This document shows, piece after piece, positions 55,758 through 64,000 of a stretch of 64,000 nucleotides of DNA. Below the pieces are notes generated by a model. That model was not told the DNA's origin. It saw nothing but the letters and a program-made list of their open reading frames with translations, and did not search any database. Location: positions 1,240,001-1,304,000 of the forward strand of contig MSED01000002.1 in the NCBI GenBank assembly GCA_002099365.1, read 5' to 3'. How positions within the stretch are numbered: position 1 is the stretch's first letter; each line of letters opens with the position of its first letter. Origin of the DNA: Phialophora verrucosa (Eukaryota; Ascomycota; Eurotiomycetes; Chaetothyriales; Herpotrichiellaceae). The position numbers were made by a program, and so were the translations under genes.

Positions 55758-57443
55758 ATGGCTTCATCAGGGGATCCCCAACTGGACGGCGTGAGTGACA
55801 GTTCTTCCACTTCGGATCCGCTCGACACAAGAGATGACGAAGGGTGGGAGGATGTTGAGAACGAGGAGGAGTCAATTGCAGTCGCCTCGCTTTTCGATGA
55901 ACAGATATTTCCAAGTGCGCAGGCCATGCTTGCGTACTGCAGAGACAGCCACGGCTTCGACATTTGGAAACTAAGGCAAGAATTCGGTGAATATCGTGTG
56001 ATTGCACAAGCAGAATTTTGCTAATCACGCAGCGCGATAGATCTTGATTACCTAGGGCTAGTCCGACTGGTCAACTACGTTCGCTCAGAGGTCAAGGCTG
56101 GCAACCCCCATCCAGATGTCTCTTCCCAGTCGTGCTTTGAGGACGAAAAATATCTCAAACCGGCCATGGAGGATGACGCGCTACTGTATAGCTTAGACGA
56201 TGTGTTTGAAGAGAGCGCCAATCCAGCTCCGGTTATTGAAGTCGAACAACTCCGGGAACAGCTTGCATCTCTGCAGGCCCAATTTTCGGCTTACCGAGAG
56301 CAGATGCAGGATGCCACGCTCGACCGACTCGAACAGTCAGCGGCTAGCAGGGTTGAAACAGCACCACCTGACGCTAGCTCAAATGCGAAGAGGCAGCCGC
56401 CGACGCAGGCGGACGATCTTGAGACGGGGTATTTCCAGTCTTACTCGTACAATGCGATCCACGAGTCCATGATCAAGGACCGCATCAGAACGGACGCCTA
56501 TCGCGATTTCATCTACGACCACAAACACTTGTTCAAAGATAAAGTGGTGCTGGATGTTGGCTGCGGCACCGGCATCTTGTCGATGTTCTGCGCAAAAGCC
56601 GGCGCAAGGCTTGTTCTCGCGGTGGACAACTCAGATATCATCTACAAGGCGCGCGAGAATGTTTTCAAGAACGGTCTTCAGGAGGTCGTCAAATGTGTCA
56701 GAGGCAAGATCGAAGAAATCACCTTGCCGGTGCCCAAAGTCGACATTATCGTGTCCGAATGGATGGGTTACTGCCTCCTGTACGAGTCCATGCTTGACTC
56801 GGTAATCTACGCGCGAGACAAATACCTTGCTCCGGATGGTCTTATGGTTCCCTCCCACGCGAGCTTGCGAATCGCCTCTCTCGCAGACTCGGATCTGAAG
56901 GCCTCACACATCGATTTCTGGCGGGATGTGTACGGCTTCGACATGACCGCCATGCTGGAACGAGCGCACGAGGAGGTGCTAGTGCGGGTAACGGACGAGC
57001 AAGAGTTAGCTGCCGAAGCCTTTCCATTCCTCGAACTTGATTTGCATCGGACAAAGGTGGACGATTTGACATTCACCAAACCCTTCAAAGTGACATGGAA
57101 GGAGGGGTTTAAGCTTCTTGAAGGCTTCGTTATTTGGTTCGACATCATCTTCGGCACTTCTCGCTATCTCAACGTCGCTCCCGGACTGACGGCCGCAGCA
57201 GCGAAGAAGATCGGTCTCGTCGCATTCTCCACGGGCCCACACTCAGAAGCGACCCATTGGCAGCAAGGAGTCTTCCTGATCAAGGATCCCGCGGACGAGT
57301 GCAGGACTGGTGACCAAGTTGAAGGAGAGGTGAAATATTTGAAGAAGCAGGGCCAGGAGCGATCCTTGGACATCGAGATCTCTTGGGCAAAGTCGGATGG
57401 TGGGAAGAGTCAAATGAAGAAGCAGATGTGGATCGTTGATTGA
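55758..57443 (+). CDS. prmt3: Protein arginine N-methyltransferase 3 (Prmt3/RmtB-like)
   Basis: Type I arginine methyltransferase; in other organisms Prmt3 methylates ribosomal protein S2 in the cytosol. Exons 55758-55986 and 56041-57443 give 543 residues. The splice uses donor TTCG/GTGAAT and acceptor GATAG, giving EF-D-LDYLGLVRLVNYVR, as in the C2H2-like N-terminal domain. That domain lacks the first Cys pair (SLFDEQIFPSAQAMLAYCRDSHGFD). Catalytic core: motif I VLDVGCGTGILSMFCAKAGA, post I VLAVDNSD, double-E loop in IVSEWMGYCLLYESML and THW loop SEATHWQQGVFLI. An acidic N-terminus and a coiled coil (EVEQLREQLASLQAQF) precede the core. Confidence 0.92.
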
Positions 57444-58000
57444 GGACTCAACAAAGGCTTCGAGAAGACATCGGCAATTCTGGGAAACAGACATATTCGT
57501 GATCCCCGGGCATACATCTCTTCGATCAATGAACAAAGACCTACCCGTTCGTGGGAGAGGTCACAGACCGGAGCGGTACCGGGCAAGGAGTACGAGGCCC
57601 TCGAGCGTGGAGCTCGCGGAAATTGCCTGTTGTGGATACGGCGGAGCAGGGCAACGAAGATGATTCGCCGATTGCGGTACGGTAAAAACTAAGTGACGAC
57701 GACCTGTCACCTCGTAATCACTCAACCAAGTGACCGGTACAGGTTCCTTCCACGGCCGCACCCAGACGCAACCTGATATGGACTTCAGCATCCTCAGAGG
57801 TATTACGCTCTGAAGCAGATAAAATCAGGAACCCCCTTCCAAGATTCCCGACTCGTTTCACTCCGTCCATCCCAATTGCTACCAGTCATCAAGTATCTGG
57901 TGCCGATGTGGGAGTTGGTGGCGTCTCTCGGACACCCTCGCAATTCAGCCACGGATATACAACACTCAAGGACCCTTTTCACGAGTCCTACTCCCCAAAA
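57444..58000. other. Intergenic region
   Basis: About 560 bp; no supported gene. The frame of the following methyltransferase is open back to about 57908 but without an ATG. Confidence 0.4.
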
Positions 58001-58984
58001 ATGGCTGACAACCCGCGCCCAGCAAATGGTGTCTATCAAATCCAGCTCTTTCGCCCCGAGCTAAAACACCTCCCTTCACCGATCTCATCGCTCCTCGCGT
58101 TCTACTCCGGGATCCCACTAGAACAGCAAAAGGAACACATCACCGACGTCCGGAACCGCGCCTATAAATCATACCCGTACCCGTGTCTGGGACGATGGCG
58201 TTTCCTCGATCTCGATCTCGCCAGCCATCCACTCTACCATACGGATATTCTCCCGATGCTCAAGGAGCAAAATACCGCCGAGGCGCCTGGTGCCGGGAAG
58301 CCGGACTGGATCTTTCTCGACCTTGGGTGCTGTCTTGGTCAAGATGTCAGGAAGTTGCTCTTCGATGGAGCAGACCCTGCGAGAATCTATGGCGCCGATC
58401 TGCGGCCCGAGTTCATCGACATGGGCTACGAGCTCTTCAAGGACGAGGCCACATTCCCGAAGAGCCAACACTTCATCGCCCCGGCCGATGTGTTCGACTT
58501 CTCGACCGACAGCGAATTAAGCAAGCAATGTGACGGCAGAGTGCGGATCTTGCACTCCACCGCGGTTTTCCACCTGTTCAACTGGGAAGAACAGGTGAAG
58601 GTGGCGAGACGGTGTCTCCAGCTACTGAATTCCAAGACCGGGAGGGCCCTGATTTGCGGCGGCCAAGTAGGCAATGTCAATGCCGGGGAGTTCCCCCGCC
58701 GGAGGCTGGGAGGGACACGATTCCGGCATAACGAAGAGAGTTGGAAGAGGCTGTGGGAAGAGGTTGTGCAGATGGAACGGGGGACTCACGATGTTAGAGC
58801 CCTCGAAGTGCATTCCATCATGCAGGAGCGGAACACCGATCGGTTCAAGGAAGACATGGAAGCGTTTCGGTCGCAGGACGGTGCGCTCGACGCGGAAAGC
58901 TACAACACGAATCAGAGGCAGATAGGCAGCATAGAGGAGGGCTTCCGGTGGATGAAGTGGTGGGTTTGGATTGATTTCGCGTAG
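58001..58984 (+). CDS. AusD-like S-adenosylmethionine methyltransferase
   Basis: A 327-residue class I methyltransferase, intronless, start MADNPRPANGVYQIQLF. The SAM-binding motif is FLDLGCCLGQDVRKLLFDGA, followed by IYGADLRPEFIDMGYELF (acidic ribose-binding residue) and the later strand RVRILHSTAVFHLFNWEEQ. This exact arrangement occurs in the AusD/Trt5-type methyltransferases of fungal meroterpenoid and polyketide pathways, including the N-terminal FRPELKHLPSPISSLLAFYSGI-like lead and the C-terminal EEGFRWMKWWVWIDF. A role in methylating a small molecule is likely; no polyketide synthase or prenyltransferase is in the window, so it may be a stand-alone tailoring enzyme. Confidence 0.82.
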   Translation: MADNPRPANGVYQIQLFRPELKHLPSPISSLLAFYSGIPLEQQKEHITDVRNRAYKSYPYPCLGRWRFLDLDLASHPLYHTDILPMLKEQNTAEAPGAGKPDWIFLDLGCCLGQDVRKLLFDGADPARIYGADLRPEFIDMGYELFKDEATFPKSQHFIAPADVFDFSTDSELSKQCDGRVRILHSTAVFHLFNWEEQVKVARRCLQLLNSKTGRALICGGQVGNVNAGEFPRRRLGGTRFRHNEESWKRLWEEVVQMERGTHDVRALEVHSIMQERNTDRFKEDMEAFRSQDGALDAESYNTNQRQIGSIEEGFRWMKWWVWIDFA

Positions 58985-59952
58985 AGACAGAAACACATAG
59001 TCTCTTTCACCATTGGGAATATCAATTTCATCATCAATCTGCTTGCTGGATCTCCTCGCAAGGTACATTTTAAAGGAATATCATCAGCAATCTCCTTCCT
59101 GTATCTTACCCACAGTAAGGGTCTTGCTTCGGCAGTCAGCCAGACAGCCAACCAGAGATCGATAAGCCTAGGCATGGGCATCGGCATAGGCACAGCTCGC
59201 ATAGGCCTCTGCTGACTGGTTCCTTGCCACTGATGAATAGTCTTGGCCTTTGGCCTGGCCTGCACCACAATCCAGTCCAACCGCCGAGCAGGCAGGCAGG
59301 CAGGCAAGCACGCAGGCGACGGGGTACTACCTCCATTCCCGGCCTGAAGTTTCCCGCAGCAGCGGTAGCCCTCCTCGATCACTACGGTTTCATTGCCAAG
59401 CGACCGCACGAGCACACGTCCCAGGACAAGTTCATGTGAGCCCGAACTAATGCACACGGACATGCACGTCCCAGGCCCGCCATGATGTGCTGGCACTGCA
59501 TGAGAAGGGCCTCGACTATGTGGATAAGCGTGTGGTCTAAAGCTTCTTAGCCGCAGCTGCTTCTGTGAGAGTCCGCGCCATGTCCCGGGCTCGGTACTGT
59601 GATTCCATGCGAGTTTGATGAAGAGAGCGAACAAACAGGTGGGGAGGGGGGGTTGAATCCTTCGCTGCCGAGGTCAGTTCGTTATGGGCTTCGCATAAAT
59701 TCCTATGTTATATACTCGCGTCCCTTCATCCGGGTTGACTTCTAAGAAAATCGCGTCCGGTGCTCAACCCTGTGTACCAGATTTCGCCATCTAATTGACC
59801 TGTGGTGGGGAATTAAATATCTGACTTGACTCGTCATCCGATCAGTCTGTCTGAGCGAATTTCGTAACTTGGAGTCGTGAAAGCGTTGGGATCATCGAGC
59901 ACGCGCTCTCTCTCGGGCGCGAAGGACAATCCCGGGAAATAACGACGAAAAA
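58985..59952. other. Intergenic region
   Basis: About 970 bp; holds a short CAGG/GGCA repeat at 59287-59310. ORFs across 58912-59634 are Pro/Arg/Cys-rich antisense frames without family features. Confidence 0.4.
59287..59310. repeat. Short (GCAG)n microsatellite
   Basis: About five copies of a four-base GCAG/AGGC unit, imperfect at the ends. Confidence 0.7.
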
Positions 59953-60744
59953 ATGTCCCGAACGCCCTCTCCCGTTGACTCTACGTCCACGTCGGCTACA
60001 TCGACGCATCTGACGCCCGGCGTTCTCTGGACCACGGCATGTATCCAGCGCAAAGACCTGACGACGGAACTCTTCGACGCCTGGTACGACGAGCACATCG
60101 ACATCTGCCTGTCCTGCCCGGGCAACGGGGGTCTCTTCCTGCGATACCGAAACATCGATCCCGCGGCCGACGCGTACGTGGTGCCCAAATGGAATGAAGA
60201 GCCAACAACATCAAACAACGAGGTCACGCCCACGCATACGCCCACCACGTGGCCTTTCCTGGCTCTAGTCAAGCTGGACGATACCAAATGGGTAGCCAGC
60301 AAGCAATTCAACGACATGTCACGGTTCTCGAAACTGCTGCCCCCGGAGCCGGACGGGTCGATCGGCAGCGCGTTCAGCTGCTGGTACGGCGCCCTGCGAT
60401 GTTACGAGACGGTCGGCACGATTGCAGATCCCACTGGACGGACGACACGGCCTAAATATATCCTCAGCGTGCAGCTGAGGGGGGAAGGGGGGACGTCCGC
60501 CGAGATCTGGGAGGCCCAGGACAAGCCCTACGTGGGACGGTCGGATTTTCGGGGCGCGGTCAGATATCGGGTGGTGGAGGATCTGTTGGCCGCCCAAGAG
60601 CCCGGGTGGCTGCCCAAGGGACTTGTGCTGTATGAGTTTGATGGCGACGAGCCTCCTCCGCGGGTCGTTGCTGACGAGAATTGTTTCAAGGCCGATGTGT
60701 GGGAGTATATACTCGAGGCGGGGGATTCGTCTCTCCGGCTGTGA
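59953..60744 (+). CDS. EthD-like / dimeric alpha-beta barrel protein
   Basis: A 263-residue intronless protein. Near the N-terminus, LWTTACIQRKDLTTELFDAWYDEHIDICLSCPG resembles the EthD/dimeric alpha-beta barrel motif in which a strand is followed by a helix with W-Y-D-x-H. The second half (RSDFRGAVRYRVVEDLLAAQEPG, WLPKGLVLYEFDGD) suggests a second ferredoxin-like repeat. Such proteins occur in catabolic and secondary-metabolite gene groups and often bind or cyclise a small product; no catalytic residue can be named. A short Thr/Ser-rich N-terminus precedes the fold. Confidence 0.65.
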   Translation: MSRTPSPVDSTSTSATSTHLTPGVLWTTACIQRKDLTTELFDAWYDEHIDICLSCPGNGGLFLRYRNIDPAADAYVVPKWNEEPTTSNNEVTPTHTPTTWPFLALVKLDDTKWVASKQFNDMSRFSKLLPPEPDGSIGSAFSCWYGALRCYETVGTIADPTGRTTRPKYILSVQLRGEGGTSAEIWEAQDKPYVGRSDFRGAVRYRVVEDLLAAQEPGWLPKGLVLYEFDGDEPPPRVVADENCFKADVWEYILEAGDSSLRL

Positions 60745-62158
60745 AGCGGCAGAGTGGTACAAGGGAGTCGAGACAGCGGGAGATAATTAGTACAGCGCTT
60801 CTCGAAATGCACGCACAGTAATAGGATACTTACAGTACCAGTCTGCGAGGCGTCATCAGGCTCCAACAAGAGCAAGAAATTCGGCCCATAAGGTGAATCG
60901 CATTAGCATCTCCAAAGTCACAATGTTCTCGAACTCATCACTCTGAAGTGACTTGGCGATGCGGGCGATTGTTGGAGGAGCCTAGAAGGAAGTGATGGAG
61001 GCGCTGGGCTTGCCTGACTGTGCCCCGCTAACTTGCAATTGGCTTGGCGGCTTGAACTGCCTCTCTCCTTGGTTTCCTCCTGGTGTTCTGGGGACAAGAT
61101 CCAGATATGTGGCGCGTTCTCGAGACGTATGCCAGCAGTCAGGCGAAGACTGTCTACAGTAAATAGCCGTCCTCTCAAGCCGACTAGATGCGTTGAACGG
61201 ATTGTGTCTTGGAAACATCGCAGGCGCTGAGTACGGGTGTTTTCGATCAGCATCCAGGAAAATCTGTCCTCACCACCATCACCGCAAAGCCGATGTCGTC
61301 ACCAATGCCTCAAAGGATCTTTACTCTTTCCTGCGATTGTCCCTCAGCGCTCCGCAGCGTGTCCATGCGTCGGATCCTCAAAACAAGCCAGATTAATCGC
61401 ACGTCCCCTGCACGCTGACTCGAGCACGTGAAGAGATTGCAAGCACCACAGGGCGAAGCTCATCAAGCTTTGATGTTCAGGGTGTAATTGCTCGATCCAG
61501 GGTGCGCAGTGCCACCTACGAAGAAGACGGCGTGGCCGTCTGGCCGTCTCGGCTTCAACGGCCTCGATAACTGATAACCACGCAACGCCATTGGGAACCA
61601 ACAGACATGTAGGTTTCAAACTCTTGTGCTGCAAACACCGCGTCATCATTTGCGCAGATCCTCGATTTGTCCGCATCGGAAATTGTAGCCGGTTGGTCAG
61701 CCTCCTATTCTACGCCTATCGTTTGGGGAATCAATACACATAAGACGACGGTTGTGGGAGGAGTGGCTCTGCAATGTCTCCGATCCATCGACGAAGCTCA
61801 GAACCACATGTGGTCTGCCTCCTAGACACGTGTATGCGACTATTCGACAAGAAAAGTCCCTACGATTGATCTGTGCGTCTGACGTTGTTGCCAGATATCA
61901 ATGCAATGACTGCTGGTTCTTCAGAATTGATGTCATGCTAGCACTGTATGTCGGCTGCATGTAATCAGCGAAAGAGAGGCCATCAATCAAATTGGTCAAT
62001 TGAAGCCAAACACTCCAGCTTGAGAAGTCATGAACCGCAGTCTTGTAGTCGTCATCGTCATAGACTGCCGCAGCTTCCACTCTCCTTATAAAGCTGTGTG
62101 ATCGATCGCTGAGGAAGACTCAGGACGTTGAAACACAACTCGGGGAGAAGTGTACAGT
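60745..62158. other. Intergenic region
   Basis: About 1.4 kb. Short frames on both strands only; none shows motifs or spliceable coherence. A TATAAAG lies at its end (62087-62093). Confidence 0.45.
62087..62093 (+). promoter_or_regulatory. TATA box of the small gene at 62159
   Basis: A perfect TATAAAG about 70 bp upstream of the proposed start codon. The distance suits a TATA-driven gene with a short leader and is part of the support for that gene. Confidence 0.5.
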
Positions 62159-62679
62159 ATGTCGCTCGATGATCGTCAAAGCCGGGCAAACGCCGCTGCC
62201 ACCGAGGGAACCCACCACATCGCAGCGATGGAGGTTGCAAGAGAAATCGCTAAGAATCGCGCCAGCAACCACATCCGGTAGGAGTCTCCAGCCGTCCGAG
62301 TAGCTCTTCATGTATCCTAACATGGATCATTTCTCGCTCGGGCTGCGTCCAACGGCGGTCCAGAACAAGAGGCTGACGTTCTTCGTTCCGTGCACTGTAC
62401 AGTATGAACGAAGAGGACCATCCCAACCTGAGGGTTCAAGTCCACCCCGACGAGCCGGACCACTCGAAACCATCGTCACTGAGGACACTGTCTACCAAGC
62501 AGGAGCGGGAAGCCAAAGATGGGGTCCCGACAACGGAACCTAAGCGCAAAGCTTCACTGTAAGTCGTGTTGTCGTAACCTGCCTAGCCAACCCGAATTCT
62601 GGCCAACCAATTCCAAGGACGATGCTAATGAGCGCGAGGATATGCATGTAGTCTTGAAAAGGTTCAGAATCTCGGATGA
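62159..62679 (+). CDS. Small hydrophilic protein, three exons
   Basis: A 100-residue protein from exons 62159-62277, 62403-62558 and 62652-62679; introns of 125 and 93 bp start GTAGGA and GTAAGT, end CAG and TAG, and keep phase. The sequence is polar: MSLDDRQSRANAATEGTHHI, an IAAMEVAREIAKNRASNHIR helix, then a Pro/Ser/Asp-rich middle and a basic end (KRKASLLEKVQNLG). No known domain, signal peptide or Cys. Exons are too short to appear as long ORFs, which is why it is easily missed; the evidence is the joint presence of a TATA box, matching splice sites and a coherent start and stop. No expression evidence is available. Confidence 0.5.
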
Positions 62680-64000
62680 CAGGCACCACTTATCCTAGAC
62701 TGGTTTTGGGCAGCCATGTTTGAGCATGCGTTGTACGAGGTTGACGCTGGTGATGGGTACGATTCCAAACATTCCAATGCCAATACATATCCCTCGTGAT
62801 GGGCACATATTCAGGGGTTCTCACCGTCAGCCTCGTAATCGGGGTGCATATCAGATCCTGAAGATCGTGGGAAGGTGTGAGATGAGACGAGACGAATGGC
62901 GTGCACGCGAGATCGACACCTCGTACTCGTCAGTGCAGTTGACGTGACTTGACGAATAGCCGGCGATGCGATGCGATCTGATCTGATCTGAATGAATGCG
63001 ATGTGACACGATGTGGTGAGCGGATGAACGCGAACAATAATCGAGCTAAGACCCATCATCGTTCGGACTTCCCTCACACTAGTAGCATCCTTTCCATGCC
63101 GCAGATATGCGGCTCTGTCTGGATACATGCACACCTAGATCCTCGCGATCAGTGAATTTCTCGGTATTGAAATAATTATCGATGGTGGGGCTCCAGGGAC
63201 ATGTTGGACACATTTGCGGTGGTTGTACCACAGTGAGTTCCTCAAGTTAGGTATCTTACTCTGACTTGGGAGCGGCCATTGTCCGGTGGACGGCCAGCCA
63301 GTCCGCGTGCTGAGACTCGCTCGATCCAGGGTGCATTGCAGCTCGGACAGCTCGCCTTGAGCTTGACTCCTGAGCTGGATGGTAGTGGGCGCACGCTTAA
63401 TCGCTACAATAACCATCGACAGAACATGTCTTCACAGGAAACGGAAAGAGACCAAACACCAAATACATCATCCTCAGCATAGCAGGCAGATCCGGTCTGG
63501 TACCCATGCCGAGGCTTTCAAGGTGGGATGTCGACAACTGTGGGGGATGGGATCAGGCTGGACACGCACACACGTCGCCTCAACCCCGCTGATTAATGCC
63601 TACACGGAGATTGTCTGTTCTCTAGGATAAGATAGTCCTCGCACGTTTAGCCGGGGCTCTCCCCCTCCTCCGCACTTCTGTGCCCTCGAAGAACAGTGTG
63701 CAACGCTGTGCCACCGGTTCCAGAGATGGGGCTCGCACGTGAATCTCAGAATCTCGAAACCCCAATCCCCGGGCCCCACGTCCATCGGCTTGTCCATTCA
63801 CCCAAATCGACACTAGCACTGGCCCATGACCACGGTCGTCGACCAGTCGCGGCCCCCAGAGACGAGGAAGCGGGGGCGCAAATGCCGGAGACACAGCGAG
63901 CGCGCTCTGAGCCACAGCTGTGCATCTCTGGGTCGAGTACAAGCGATGTCTGCACAAGGGAAGCGGCCGCGCGCGAGCCCTGGTGTTTTTGGAATGAAGT
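62680..64000. other. Gene-poor end of the window
   Basis: About 1.3 kb with no supported gene. Short direct repeats of GATGCGAT/GATCTGATCTG occur at 62965-62990. A frame from ATG 63826 stays open to the edge (MTTVVDQSRPPETRKRGRK) but is too short to judge. Confidence 0.45.

Noticed and set aside
62425..62455. tRNA-like B box (GGTTCAAGTCC)
   Set aside because: No matching acceptor stem, A box or anticodon arm upstream, and the segment reads as part of a coherent exon.
63826..64000. ORF open to the right edge (MTTVVDQSRPPETRKRGRK)
   Set aside because: Only 58 codons, no recognised motif, cannot be told from chance.

Overview
The window is chromosomal DNA from a filamentous ascomycete (Pezizomycotina). 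The evidence is short GT-AG introns (about 45-180 bp), dense gene spacing, Zn2Cys6 and fungal-type regulators, UstYa-like proteins, and orthologues of fungal housekeeping genes (Ssf1, ChAPs/Bud7, Hir3, Pus3, Gpi15, Prmt3). The class is not clear from sequence alone. Exon borders below were worked out by hand from splice signals, phase and family motifs.

Layout. 1-1479: the 3' part of a sedolisin peptidase cut by the window edge. 1605-6223: three neighbouring UstYa-like membrane proteins with paired HxxHC motifs, a type of gene found in fungal RiPP loci, but with no precursor peptide seen. 6956-13998: a hypothetical protein, a tachykinin-family (transcription-factor-like) protein, an MmgE/PrpD enzyme, a 22-bp minisatellite and a small orphan ORF. 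14362-29682: a conserved housekeeping block (ssf1, a ubiquitin E2, ChAPs, hir3, pus3, gpi15).

30880-42615 is the most interesting segment: what looks like a eukaryotic phosphonate-use gene cluster. It holds a phosphate/PHS-family transporter, a Zn2Cys6 regulator, a 607-residue protein that fuses a PhnZ-type HD oxygenase to a PhnA-type phosphonoacetate hydrolase, and a divergently transcribed PhyH-type dioxygenase resembling PhnY*. A small glycine-rich protein and a YtcJ-like amidohydrolase follow. The predicted logic is import of a phosphonate, alpha-hydroxylation by the dioxygenase, oxidative C-P cleavage by the HD domain, hydrolytic C-P cleavage of phosphonoacetate by the C-terminal domain, and local control by the Zn2Cys6 factor. 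Catalytic residues of all three C-P enzyme domains are visible.

43355-62679: a GH43 glycosidase with a one-base frameshift, a salicylate-hydroxylase-like flavoprotein, a small orphan gene, a 2.9-kb gene-poor gap, an MFS transporter, a second FAD monooxygenase, prmt3, an AusD-like methyltransferase, an EthD-like protein and a small three-exon gene with its own TATA box. The last 1.3 kb shows no supported gene.
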